Below are positions 46,134-55,186 of a stretch of 64,000 nucleotides of DNA, in pieces; position 1 is the stretch's first letter; every line of letters starts with the position of its first letter. Both the position numbers and the translations under genes were made by a program. Under the pieces are notes generated by a model. It was not told the origin of the DNA. It was given only the letters and a program-made list of their open reading frames with translations, and did not search any database. Origin of the DNA: Actinomadura rudentiformis (lineage in GTDB: Bacteria; Actinomycetota; Actinomycetes; Streptosporangiales; Streptosporangiaceae); NCBI RefSeq assembly GCF_008923185.1, contig NZ_WBMT01000035.1:45540-109539 (forward strand), written 5' to 3'.

Positions 46134-47102
46134 ATGAGCGGGATTGGACATCCGGACGTGGACGGGTCGCTCGCCGCCTGGGCACTGGACGCGTGCCCGG
46201 CGGACGAGGCTTCCCTCATCTCCGCCCACGTCGCGGACTGCGCGCGCTGCACCGCGGAGGCGACACGCCTGCACGGCGCCACGACGCTGCTCGCGGTGGC
46301 GGCCGAGGAGCCGCCGCCCGCGGCGCTCCGCCCGCGAATACTGGCCGCCGCCCGCCGCCTGCGCGCTCCGGGTGCCGCGGTGGGAACGGTGGCGGGCCTC
46401 GCCGAGGCCTACGCGGCGCAGGTCGCGCTGATGGACGAGTTGCTGATGTCGCTGAGCCCGGAGGTGTGGCGGACGCCGCTCCAGCGTTACCGCTCGGTGC
46501 GGGAGCTGATCGCCCACCTGACCGGCAACGACGCCAGGTTCGCCGCCGACCTCGGATTGCCGCGACCCGTCCGGCACGGCCACCACGACGCCTGGCACGC
46601 GCAGGCGCGGGCGGTGGTCCAGGGCGTGTCCGGCGATGTCGCCCTGCTCGAGCGGGAGGCCTCCCTCGCCGGCGCACGGCCGGTCCGGGCCTCCGCGCGC
46701 TCCGCGCTCGTCCAGCGGACCTTCGAGACCTGGACGCACGCGGACGACATCCGCGCCGTCGCCGGCCGGCCTTCCGTCCCGCCGCCCGCCGAGCACCTGC
46801 GGCTCATCGTCGAGCTCGGGACCGGGCTGCTCCCCCGGGCCCTGCGCGTGCTCGGCCGCGAGCACCCGGGCTCCACCGCGCGCCTGGTGCTCACCGGCCC
46901 GGGTTCGGGCGAGTGGGCGGTGCCGCTGGCGCCGGGCGGCGAGCCGGGCCCCCCGGACGTCACCATCACGGCCGACGCCGAGGACTTCTGCCGCCTGCTC
47001 GCCGGGCGCCGCAGACCCGGGGACTTCCCGCACCGGGCGGAGGGCGACCCGGCCGTCGTCGCGGACGTGCTGCACGCCGCGTCCACCCTCGGTTGCGACT
47101 AG
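46134..47102 (+). CDS. Zinc-finger (anti-sigma-like) fused to maleylpyruvate isomerase-like domain
   Basis: A 322-residue fusion. The N-terminus (residues 1-60) resembles a ZAS anti-sigma zinc domain: LDACPADEASLISAHVADC, then ARC, giving H-x3-C-x2-C. The remainder is a DinB/MDMPI domain (YRSVRELIAHLTGNDARFAA, TFETWTHADDIRAVAG). No sigma-factor gene is next to it, so anti-sigma function is unproven. ATG 46134 has GGAGGAGG 5 bases upstream. Confidence 0.72.
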   Translation: MSGIGHPDVDGSLAAWALDACPADEASLISAHVADCARCTAEATRLHGATTLLAVAAEEPPPAALRPRILAAARRLRAPGAAVGTVAGLAEAYAAQVALMDELLMSLSPEVWRTPLQRYRSVRELIAHLTGNDARFAADLGLPRPVRHGHHDAWHAQARAVVQGVSGDVALLEREASLAGARPVRASARSALVQRTFETWTHADDIRAVAGRPSVPPPAEHLRLIVELGTGLLPRALRVLGREHPGSTARLVLTGPGSGEWAVPLAPGGEPGPPDVTITADAEDFCRLLAGRRRPGDFPHRAEGDPAVVADVLHAASTLGCD

Positions 47103-47139
47103 CGCGTCATACGTCCGATCTGCGTTTTAATGTGAGCCC

Positions 47140-48084
47140 ATGGACGCGCTGACCGATCTCCTCGACGGGCCCCGGGCCCGGGGGGCCTTCATGCTGCGGG
47201 CCATGCTGGACCCGCCCTGGTCCCTGCGGATCGAGGACGAGGCGCCCCTCTGCCTGATGGCCGTGGTCAAGGGCGAGGCCTGGGTGATCCCGGACGGCGG
47301 CGACGCCCTCCGGCTCGGCGCGGGAGACATCGCGATCACCAGCGGGCCGGGGCACTACACGGTCGCCGACGACCGCGGGACACCGCCGCAGGTGGTGATC
47401 CACCCCGGTGACAGGTGCACGACGCTCTACGGCGAGCCGCTCCGGGAGAAGATGGCGCTGGGCGTCCGCACCTGGGGCAACAGCGCCGAGGGCGAGTCGG
47501 TGCTGCTCATCGGCACGTACCACATGCGCGGCGAGATCACCCAGCGGCTGCTGGCGGCGCTGCCGCCGCTGGTGGTGCTGCCGTCGGACGCCTGGGACAA
47601 CACCCTCCTCACCTTCCTCGGCCAGGAGATCGGCAAGGACGACCCCGGTCAGGAGGCCGTCCTCGACCGGCTGCTCGACCTGCTCCTGATCTCGTCGCTG
47701 CGGGCCTGGTTCGACCGGCCGGGGGCGAACGCGCCGGGCTGGTACAGGGCGCACGGCGACCCGGTCGTCGGTCCGGCGCTCCAGTTGCTCCACGACGACA
47801 TGGCCCATCCGTGGACGGTCGCCTCGCTCGCCGCGAAGACCGGCGTCTCCCGCGCGGCGCTCGCCCAGCGTTTCGGCAAGCTCGTCGGCGAGCCGCCCAT
47901 GGCGTACCTCACGGGGCTGCGGCTCGCGCAGGCCGCGGACATGCTGCGCGAGACCGACAGCACCCTGGAGGCGGTGGCCCGCAAGGTCGGCTACAGCAGC
48001 GCCTTCGCGCTGAGCACGGCGTTCAAGCGCGTCCGCGGCCTCAGCCCCCAGGAGTACCGCGCACGCGGATCGCTCGAAAGCTGA
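47140..48084 (+). CDS. AraC family transcriptional regulator with cupin domain
   Basis: A 314-residue regulator. The N-terminal cupin (AraC-binding type) has an effector pocket (GEAWVIPDGGDALRLGAGDI). The C-terminal two helix-turn-helix motifs read WTVASLAAKTGVSRAALAQR and LEAVARKVGYSSAFALSTAF, with FKRVRGLSPQEYR at the end. The effector is unknown. ATG 47140 is preceded by a weak GTGAG. Its target is not evident. Confidence 0.9.
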   Translation: MDALTDLLDGPRARGAFMLRAMLDPPWSLRIEDEAPLCLMAVVKGEAWVIPDGGDALRLGAGDIAITSGPGHYTVADDRGTPPQVVIHPGDRCTTLYGEPLREKMALGVRTWGNSAEGESVLLIGTYHMRGEITQRLLAALPPLVVLPSDAWDNTLLTFLGQEIGKDDPGQEAVLDRLLDLLLISSLRAWFDRPGANAPGWYRAHGDPVVGPALQLLHDDMAHPWTVASLAAKTGVSRAALAQRFGKLVGEPPMAYLTGLRLAQAADMLRETDSTLEAVARKVGYSSAFALSTAFKRVRGLSPQEYRARGSLES

Positions 48085-48113
48085 GTCCTCAGCCGGGGGC
48101 GATCGGCCGATCG

Positions 48114-50471
48114 TCAGCCGCCCAGCCGGGCAGTGCTGCTCGCGGTGCCGCCCGCCTTGGCCTCGAACGCCACGGCCAGGACTCCGCGGTGCGGCAGCGG
48201 TGCGGCGAGAACGGTCACGGTCATGAGCCCTGCCCGCCGGACGACGATCTTCTTCCTGCCGAGGATCTTCCCGTCCCAGACGTAGGCGTGGGCCGTGCCC
48301 GGGCCGGTCGACCGCAACCGGAACGTCGTCCCGCCGCCGGAGACGGCGGGCCTCCCGGTGATCCGCGCGGTGTCCCACCACGGCGCCGCCCGGCCACCGG
48401 CGAGCGGGATCCCCGTCTCGGCCGCCTGGATGATCGAGAGCGGCGAGTTCTGCGACAATGCCGCCTCGGCCGGCATCACCGGAGGTGGGGCCGTGTCCGG
48501 CAGGCCCGGCGGCGGGACGTGCCCGGGGAGCGTGGTGAGCCCCCATCGGTACGGATCACCTTGGACACCGCCCCAGGTGGACCAGCCGAGGCGGGTCTGG
48601 CCGGTCTTGTCCTGGGTGTCGGAGTCGTAGACGAAGACGTTCAGCGCCATCCGGGCGGGGTCGACCGCGGCCGGGAGCGCCGTGAACGGGATCTTCGTCT
48701 CCACCGTGTATCCGGCGTACGGCTGGGAGACGGTGGCGGCGACCTCCATGCCGGGCGCGGTCTCCTTGCCCGGTCCCTGATGGTGGTCCGCGTCGCGTTC
48801 GAAGCACGGCTTGCCGTCGGCCATCGCCGGGAAGATGCCGGTCTTGAACGTGGTGGAGGTGTTCTCGGAGTCGCCGCGAGGGTCGACGGCGATCTCCACG
48901 GAGTCGGTGCGCCAGTGCCGCTTGCAGTCGTCCGCCCCGAGCACGGTGCCCCGCTTGTCGTCACGCACGTTCACCAGCATGTGCAGAGCGTCGCCGGTCC
49001 ACGTCACCTTGCCTGTGGCCGAGCAGTCGGCGGACGACTCGCAGGCGCCGCCCTCCCAGACGCGGGAGAGGTCCAGCGTGGGACCGGAGTACTCGCCGGG
49101 ATCCTCCTTCCCGTCGGTGCGGGGCGCCGTCCCCGCCTTGGGCAGCGCCGCCACCGGCACGAGTTCCAGCGCGGCCTTCCGCACGTCGGGCGGGGCGGAG
49201 CCGCTGGTCGTGGTGATCGTGTAGTCGTGGTCTCCGTTCACGCCGCCCTGGTCAGAGGTCGGCAGCGAAGCATCGGTGTTCTCCACCGTGAAGGTCACCG
49301 CACCCTTGGCTCCGGCGGCCAGTTCGTACGGTTTGCCGGCGGTGTCGGCGGCGAATCCCGTCGGCAGGTCGAGCTTGACGGTGCCGGATTGAGCGGAGGA
49401 CGAGGTATTGGTCAGATCGATCCGCACCTTGCGCGACTGGCCGGACCCCAGCGTGAGCACCCGCTTCATCCGGCCGATGAGACCGGGCACTCCGGTCCTC
49501 CGCGCCCAGGCGTCGAAGTCGGCGACGCGAGGCAGCGGCTCCTGCTCTCCGGTGACAGCGGGTCCGGATTCAGGCTTGGAAGGTGCGGGTCGTTCACGGC
49601 TGTGCACCTCGGTGAAGTAGTCACATCCGATCTCGGCCGGGTCGGCAGGGACATCGGGACGTCCGCCCCAGCCCTGGCTCACGTACACCCGCTGGGCCTC
49701 GCGTTCCACCTGCGCCCAGGTCTTCCCGCCGTTGCGCGGCGACGCCCGGCCGCCCCAGACGCCGATGACTCTGGCGCTGGGGTCCGACGGTGTGAAGTCG
49801 GTGACGCAGGACGGACCGGTCGGCCCGGTCGCCCCGCCTGTGATCAGGAGCCGTCGCGCGGCCCAGGGACGCGGCGCGTCCTTGGGGCCGGCCTTCGCGT
49901 CGGCAGCGGCGAAGTAGGCCTCGATGGCCAGGCGCGCGGCCTCCTGGTGATGTCCGTGCTGCCCGGGCAGCGGCGCCGGCTCCATGGTGACGATCGTCTC
50001 CGGCCGGGTCTCGCGTACCAGGCGGACGACCTTTTCCAGCGTGGCTTGGTGGTTCCATGACTTCGCCGCCAGGGGCGCGCTCACCGTGTAGTAGAAGTCG
50101 ACCTTGTCCAGGTAGTGCACGTCCTTGATGCCCGCCTTGCCGACCGCACGGCGCTCCTCGTCCTCGCGCAGCAGTCCGAGGGGCGGGCCTTCCTCGGTGC
50201 CGACCGCGTTGCCGCCGCCCTCCCCGCGCGTGACGGTGAGCACGCCGACCCGGGCCCTGCTGACGTACGGCCCGTCGAACTCGTTCCACTGGCCGTACGT
50301 CGACAGGCCACTCGCCTCGTCGTCGGGATGCGCCCCGACGAACAGGACGTCCAGCCGGCCCTTCTCGGATGGGCGCGCCGCGTGCGCCGGGACAGCCGTG
50401 AGGGCCGTTCCCGCGAGAACGGCAGCGAGGGCGGCGGGGAGGGCGGCGGCGGGCAGGGCGAGTCTCCTCAT
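48114..50471 (-). CDS. Secreted PIG-L family deacetylase with C-terminal CBM9-like domain
   Basis: A 785-residue exported enzyme. After a signal peptide (AAVLAGTALTAVPAHA), the PIG-L deacetylase domain has the zinc motif AHPDDE (47-52) and GQHGHHQEAARLA; it de-N-acetylates GlcNAc-type sugars. An Ig-like linker follows, then a region (about 460-650) resembling the CBM9 carbohydrate-binding domain (TLDLSRVWEGG, CKRHWRTDSVEIAVDPRGDS). It is the last gene of the sugar ABC-transport operon, 9 bp after the permease, so it likely processes the imported sugar. Confidence 0.88.
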   Translation of the reverse strand: MRRLALPAAALPAALAAVLAGTALTAVPAHAARPSEKGRLDVLFVGAHPDDEASGLSTYGQWNEFDGPYVSRARVGVLTVTRGEGGGNAVGTEEGPPLGLLREDEERRAVGKAGIKDVHYLDKVDFYYTVSAPLAAKSWNHQATLEKVVRLVRETRPETIVTMEPAPLPGQHGHHQEAARLAIEAYFAAADAKAGPKDAPRPWAARRLLITGGATGPTGPSCVTDFTPSDPSARVIGVWGGRASPRNGGKTWAQVEREAQRVYVSQGWGGRPDVPADPAEIGCDYFTEVHSRERPAPSKPESGPAVTGEQEPLPRVADFDAWARRTGVPGLIGRMKRVLTLGSGQSRKVRIDLTNTSSSAQSGTVKLDLPTGFAADTAGKPYELAAGAKGAVTFTVENTDASLPTSDQGGVNGDHDYTITTTSGSAPPDVRKAALELVPVAALPKAGTAPRTDGKEDPGEYSGPTLDLSRVWEGGACESSADCSATGKVTWTGDALHMLVNVRDDKRGTVLGADDCKRHWRTDSVEIAVDPRGDSENTSTTFKTGIFPAMADGKPCFERDADHHQGPGKETAPGMEVAATVSQPYAGYTVETKIPFTALPAAVDPARMALNVFVYDSDTQDKTGQTRLGWSTWGGVQGDPYRWGLTTLPGHVPPPGLPDTAPPPVMPAEAALSQNSPLSIIQAAETGIPLAGGRAAPWWDTARITGRPAVSGGGTTFRLRSTGPGTAHAYVWDGKILGRKKIVVRRAGLMTVTVLAAPLPHRGVLAVAFEAKAGGTASSTARLGG

Positions 50472-50480
50472 GGGGTACTC

Positions 50481-51287
50481 CTACTCCTTGATGGCCCCCG
50501 AGAGCATTCCGGCGATGAACCGCCGTTGCAGGAAGACGTAGACGGCCACGATCGGCGCCGCGATGATGAGCGCCCCGGCCATCAGCTGCGCGTAGTCGGT
50601 CTGGTGCGCGCCCTGGAAGAACGACAGCCCGAGCGGGGCGGTGCGCAGCCCCTCGTCGGAGTTGAGGATCACCAGCGGCAGCAGGAACTCGTTCCAGGTC
50701 CACATCGAGGTGAGCAGCACCATGGTGAGGATCGCGGGCCCGCCCATCGGGACCAGCACGCGCCACAACGTCGTCCAGCTCGACGCCCCGTCCATCCGGG
50801 CCGCCTCGATCAGCGAACGCGGGCAGGCGCGGAAGTAGGCGCGCATCCAGAACGTGCCGAACGCCACCGACTGGGCGATCTGCGGCAGGATCACGCCCGC
50901 GTAGGTGTTGTCCAGGTTCAGCGAGCGCAGGTCGAAGTAGAGCGGGATCACGACGGCCTCGGTCGGGATGGTGAGCCCGGCGAGGAACAGCAGGAACAGC
51001 ACGCCCGACCCGCGCGGCGCCAGCACGCCGAGCGCGTATCCCGCCATGATCGACAGGACCGTCGCGGCGGCGACCGTGGCGGCCGTGACGATGAGGCTGT
51101 TGCGCATGTACGTCGCGAAGTGCCCCTCCCGCCACGCCTCCCGGAAGGTCGACAGGTCGAATCCCGGCAGCTGGAAGGCCTGCGCCACAACGGCCACCAG
51201 CGGGAACACCGCGATGACCGCGAACACGACGAGGATCGCGTGGTTGAGGACGAGCTCCTGGCGTCCGGTCATGACCAGGCGGGTCAC
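50481..51287 (-). CDS. Carbohydrate ABC transporter permease (MalG-type)
   Basis: A 268-residue inner-membrane permease with about six helices. The EAA loop is EAARMDGASSWTTLWRVLVP, the ATPase docking site. GTG 51287 overlaps the upstream permease stop by 4 bp (GTGA), so the pair is co-translated. The ATP-binding subunit (MsiK type) is not in this window, as usual in actinobacteria. Confidence 0.93.
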   Translation of the reverse strand: MTRLVMTGRQELVLNHAILVVFAVIAVFPLVAVVAQAFQLPGFDLSTFREAWREGHFATYMRNSLIVTAATVAAATVLSIMAGYALGVLAPRGSGVLFLLFLAGLTIPTEAVVIPLYFDLRSLNLDNTYAGVILPQIAQSVAFGTFWMRAYFRACPRSLIEAARMDGASSWTTLWRVLVPMGGPAILTMVLLTSMWTWNEFLLPLVILNSDEGLRTAPLGLSFFQGAHQTDYAQLMAGALIIAAPIVAVYVFLQRRFIAGMLSGAIKE

Positions 51288-52198
51288 GCGCCCCTCCCCT
51301 CGGCCAGGCGGCTGATGCCGGCGGTGAGGAGGAAGATGAGCGCGGCCAGCGTGATGCCGATGGCGCACGCCAGCCCGACCTCACCGGTGTTGAACGCCCG
51401 GTTGTAGACCTCGTACGCCGGGACCTTGGTCTCCTCCCCCGGGCCGCCCTTGGTGGTCACGAAGATCAGGTCGAAGTTCCGCAGTGCCGCGGCGACGGTG
51501 AGCGTCAGCGCGACCGCGAGCTCCCGGCGCAGCCCCGGCAGCGTGACCGCGAGGAACTCGCGGACCGGGCCCGCCCCGTCGATGCGGGCCGCCTCGTACA
51601 GCTCGCGCGGGATCTTCTGCACCCCGGCCAGGAACAGGACCATCGCCAGGCCGATCTCGACCCAGGTGCCGATGAGGCCGACCGCCGGGAGCGCGAAGGT
51701 GAAGTCGCCGAGCCAGCCCCGGGACCAGTCCGGCAACCCGAGCCGGTGCAGGCCGCGCAGCACGGAGTTGACCGGGCCGTCCGGGGAGTAGACCCACTGC
51801 CAGGCGACCGCCACGGCGACCATCGCCACGACCTGGGGCAGGAACAGCACCGTCCGGAAGAACGCAAGCCCTCTGATCCGGGTCCGCGACACCGCGCCGA
51901 CGAGGACGAACGCGATCAGGCACGGGATGACCGCGTAGAAGACGATGAGGATCAGGGCGTGCCCGAACGCACCGCGCAGGGACGGGTCCGTCAGCGTCTT
52001 GGTGTAGTTGGACAGCCCCGCCCAGGTGCCGGTGCTGATGCCGTCCCACTCGTACAGCGAGAACCAGAAGCCGCGTACGAGAGGCCAAAGCAGGAACGCG
52101 GCGTACACCAGCAGAGCGGGCAGCACGTAAAGCCAGCCGATGCTGCGCGGCTCACCGGGAGGTCTGCCACTGCGGGAGTCGTCTTTGGCGGGCGTCAC
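51284..52198 (-). CDS. Carbohydrate ABC transporter permease (MalF-type)
   Basis: A 304-residue permease with six helices. The EAA loop is YEAARIDGAGPVREFLAVTL. It partners the 50481 permease and binding protein at 52195. Its GTG overlaps the binding-protein stop by 4 bp (GTGA). Confidence 0.93.
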   Translation of the reverse strand: MTPAKDDSRSGRPPGEPRSIGWLYVLPALLVYAAFLLWPLVRGFWFSLYEWDGISTGTWAGLSNYTKTLTDPSLRGAFGHALILIVFYAVIPCLIAFVLVGAVSRTRIRGLAFFRTVLFLPQVVAMVAVAVAWQWVYSPDGPVNSVLRGLHRLGLPDWSRGWLGDFTFALPAVGLIGTWVEIGLAMVLFLAGVQKIPRELYEAARIDGAGPVREFLAVTLPGLRRELAVALTLTVAAALRNFDLIFVTTKGGPGEETKVPAYEVYNRAFNTGEVGLACAIGITLAALIFLLTAGISRLAEGRGA

Positions 52199-53595
52199 TT
52201 CTTCTTGAGGAATTCGGCGTAGTCCTTCTGCGCGTCGCCCAGCGCCTGCTGCGGCGTCGCCTTCCCTGCGAGGAGCCGCTGGAGCGGGCCGCCGAAGGTG
52301 TCGGCGAGATTCGGCGTCGCGTAGTCGATGTACGGGGTGATCCCGTCACTCTTGCTCAGCTCCGCCCACGCGGCGGCGATCTCCTTCATCACCGTGCCGT
52401 CCGGCTGCCTGGACGGAGGTGCCAGCGCGGGCAGGTTGCCGGTCTCGACGGAGACGTCCATCGCCTCAGGCGAGGTGATGAAGTTGATGTAGGCGGCCGC
52501 CACGTCCGGATGTCTGGACTTCGCCGTGATCGAGAACGGCAGGCTCTCCCCGCCCATCGTGACCGGCGCCCCGCCGGCCTGCGCAGGCGGCGGCAGCATG
52601 AAGCCGACCTTGTCGCCCAGCTTGTCCTTGAGGTCGGCGGCCCACCATGTGCCGCCGACCATGAAGACGCCCTGGCCCTTGGCGAAGTTGACCGGGGTGT
52701 CGTCCCACTTGATGGCGTTGGCGTCCTTGGTGAGGTAGCCCTGCTCGGCCCAGTCGGCCAGCTTCTGCGCCGCCTGGACGTTCGGCTGGTCGGTCCAGGA
52801 GCCGCTCTTGCCGAAGACGAGGTTGCGCACCGCCTCCTTGCCCGCCGTCTGGTCCTGGATGACCCCGTACATCTGCATCGCAGGGAGCTTCTCCAGGTTG
52901 CCGAACGCCAGCGGCAGCTCCCCCTTGCTCTTGGCGGTGCCGAGCGCCTGCTCGAACTCGGCCCACGTCTTCGGCGGCTGGATCCCGATCTTGGCCAGCT
53001 TGTCCTTGTTGTAGTAGATGCCGACGATCTCCCCGTTCAGCGAGACGCCGTAGAGTTTGCCCCCGCCGATGGACGTGCCGTCGGGGGTGACGCTGTTGAG
53101 GTCCGTCAGGCCCTTCGGATAGCGCTTCTTCCACCCGTAGACCTGGTCGTAGGAGTCGAGCGGCAGGAGCAGGCCGCCCTTCACGACCTGGCCCATGGCG
53201 GCGTAGCCCTGGTTGGCCTGGACGACGTCGGGCGGGTCGTCGCCGGAGAGCGCGAGCCGCAGGGTCTTCTGCAGGTCGGTGAACGACCGCGCCACCCGAT
53301 TGATCTTGACGTTGGGATATCTGGCCTGGAACCGGGCGTTCAGGGTCTCGATCTGCTTGCGCTGCCCGCCCTGGATCTCCTGATCCCAGACGGTGAGCGT
53401 GACGTTGCCCGCCTTGGCGACGTCGGTGCTGACCGCGGCGGGCGCCTTGCTCGCGGGCTTGTCGCCGTCCGAGCCCGGCGCGCACGCCGTGACGAGGCCG
53501 AGGCCGAGCACGGCGGCGACCACCGTGCCGAGCGTGCCTCTTCGTCGAGCTCCCCGGCCTCTGCGACCTCTCCGACCGACCGGTTCCAGGACCAC
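52195..53595 (-). CDS. Extracellular sugar-binding lipoprotein of the ABC transporter
   Basis: A 466-residue solute-binding protein. The N-terminus is arginine-rich, then a hydrophobic stretch and lipobox (LGLGLVTAC, Cys about residue 38), so it is a lipoprotein. The fold is the family 1 type (LTVWDQEIQGGQRKQIETLN, GIYYNKDKLAKIGIQPPKTW). It delivers an oligosaccharide to the permeases. GTG 53595 has AAGGAG 6 bases upstream. Confidence 0.93.
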   Translation of the reverse strand: MVLEPVGRRGRRGRGARRRGTLGTVVAAVLGLGLVTACAPGSDGDKPASKAPAAVSTDVAKAGNVTLTVWDQEIQGGQRKQIETLNARFQARYPNVKINRVARSFTDLQKTLRLALSGDDPPDVVQANQGYAAMGQVVKGGLLLPLDSYDQVYGWKKRYPKGLTDLNSVTPDGTSIGGGKLYGVSLNGEIVGIYYNKDKLAKIGIQPPKTWAEFEQALGTAKSKGELPLAFGNLEKLPAMQMYGVIQDQTAGKEAVRNLVFGKSGSWTDQPNVQAAQKLADWAEQGYLTKDANAIKWDDTPVNFAKGQGVFMVGGTWWAADLKDKLGDKVGFMLPPPAQAGGAPVTMGGESLPFSITAKSRHPDVAAAYINFITSPEAMDVSVETGNLPALAPPSRQPDGTVMKEIAAAWAELSKSDGITPYIDYATPNLADTFGGPLQRLLAGKATPQQALGDAQKDYAEFLKKK

Positions 53596-53640
53596 GTGCG
53601 GCTCCTTTTCAGCAGGTGGGGTCTCCGCCTCCGGAACGGG

Positions 53641-54978
53641 CTACTTCTCCGGGACGAAGAGGCGGACGTCGTCGATCTGCGCGTCGCCCTCGTAGAAGTT
53701 CATGTGGGGGTCGCCGATGATGAAGTGGTCGGGGTACGCCGATCCGGCGGGCCAGGTGTCCTTGTCGACGAGCGTCCCGCCGGGGCCGCTCCAGGTCCAC
53801 TCCGCGTTGAAGCGGCCGTCGTAGTCCTCGGCCTTCTGGTTGTAGTGCCAGATCGGCTCGCCGTCCTGCACGAACGACCTGGTGTAGCGGAACGTGGCCT
53901 GCCCCACGTGGGCGAAGTTGCCCGACATCTCCATGGTGTACGCGCCGTTCCGGCGTTCGATGGCGAACGTGTACGGCTCGGCGGGCAACAGCTCCGGCCG
54001 CAGGTCCACCTGGGAGACGATCGCCTTGCCCTTGGCGAAGCCGCACTCGCTCTCCATGAGGTACTCGGTGCCCGGCTGGTTGGCGTAGCGGCGGTCATCG
54101 GTCATGAAGATGGCGTTGACACCGTTGCCGGTGCTGGCGCCGTACGGCTCGTACTGCTTGGTCACCGGGTTGCACACGCGAAGACCGGTGCCGGTGTACT
54201 TGTAACGGTTGTAGGAGTCCATCGCCACCTTGCGGTGGGTGTGGATGAACACGTTGTTGTGCGGAGCCGGGCGCGCGTAGTCCATGATGCCGAGGTAGTA
54301 GAACCCGTTGGCGTCGGTACGCACATCGAACCATGAGCATTCGGGCCTGGAGAAGTCCCCGCCGGACGCCCAGGGATGGTTGGTCTTGCATCCCTCCGGC
54401 GAGTAGCCGTTGATCCGGCCGTCCGGGTAGTCCCACGAGCCGCCGCGCTGGCCGCCGAAGTCGAGCCCGCGCAACGTCATCTCGACGCGGTACTCGGCGG
54501 GCAGCGGCCTGGACGAGCGGACGAGCACGCCGCCCTTGTGGCTCGGCTCGTCCATGCGCGCGACGCCGTCGCGGGTCACCAGCGTCGGGGGCGCGTCGGG
54601 CTTCCCGTCGCCGTCCTCGTCACGGGCGGCGAGCTCGGCGGTGAGCCAGCCGCGGGCCCCGAAGCTGAACGACTTGCGGTAGGTGTTCACCTTCGCCAGC
54701 TGCTCGCGGAAGGCGGGACCGCCGACCGTCTCGAAGAAGGCGCCGTCGTTGTCGTAGACGTCCACGTTGTAGGGGCTGGCGGGACCGTCGTCGTCGCGGA
54801 ACCACGCCGCGTGCCGGTCGTCCACGTGCCGGTTGAACGGCTCCGCCGCGACCAGCCGCCAGCCGCCGGCGTCTGCGCCGGTGCCGGTTCCGCTCCCGGG
54901 AGCCGCGTGGGCCGCCGGCGCGGCGACCAGGGCGAGGGGCAGGGTGAGGGCAGCGACGCCTCGGGTGAACGTCTTCAT
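53641..54978 (-). CDS. Secreted protein of unknown family in the sugar operon
   Basis: A 445-residue exported protein with a signal peptide (GVAALTLPLALVAAPAAHA). The mature protein is rich in Trp, Tyr and Asp and looks like a beta-sandwich (jelly-roll) of the kind seen in glycoside hydrolases or lectins (VEMTLRGLDFGGQRGG, SWFDVRTDANGFYYLGIM, MEMSGNFAHVGQATF). I cannot name the family or see a certain catalytic pair. It is first in the operon, so it may bind or cleave the polymer whose pieces the transporter takes up. ATG 54978 has GGAG 8 bases upstream. Confidence 0.7.
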   Translation of the reverse strand: MKTFTRGVAALTLPLALVAAPAAHAAPGSGTGTGADAGGWRLVAAEPFNRHVDDRHAAWFRDDDGPASPYNVDVYDNDGAFFETVGGPAFREQLAKVNTYRKSFSFGARGWLTAELAARDEDGDGKPDAPPTLVTRDGVARMDEPSHKGGVLVRSSRPLPAEYRVEMTLRGLDFGGQRGGSWDYPDGRINGYSPEGCKTNHPWASGGDFSRPECSWFDVRTDANGFYYLGIMDYARPAPHNNVFIHTHRKVAMDSYNRYKYTGTGLRVCNPVTKQYEPYGASTGNGVNAIFMTDDRRYANQPGTEYLMESECGFAKGKAIVSQVDLRPELLPAEPYTFAIERRNGAYTMEMSGNFAHVGQATFRYTRSFVQDGEPIWHYNQKAEDYDGRFNAEWTWSGPGGTLVDKDTWPAGSAYPDHFIIGDPHMNFYEGDAQIDDVRLFVPEK

Positions 54979-55094
54979 GCCACCGTCTCCATCATGTTCC
55001 GTCATCTCCTCACGTGGCGCTGCGAAGATCCAGACGAATCCTTCGCGACGCTAACCCACGCCCCCGCCCGGCACCAGGCACAGATGTTCACAAA

Positions 55095-55110
55095 AGTGGT
55101 ATTGACCACT
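55095..55110. promoter_or_regulatory. DasR/dre-like palindromic operator
   Basis: AGTGGTATTGACCACT is a 16-bp inverted repeat (AGTGGT/ACCACT arms) in the divergent region between the sugar operon and the GntR gene. It closely resembles the DasR-responsive element ACTGGTCTAGACCACT of Streptomyces, which controls GlcNAc uptake. Confidence 0.7.
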
Positions 55111-55186
55111 CGGCCGCACTGGCCTTACCGTTGCCGCCAACCGAACGGCACCCGCCAACCGAACGGCACCGCAGGGGGTGAACGGC

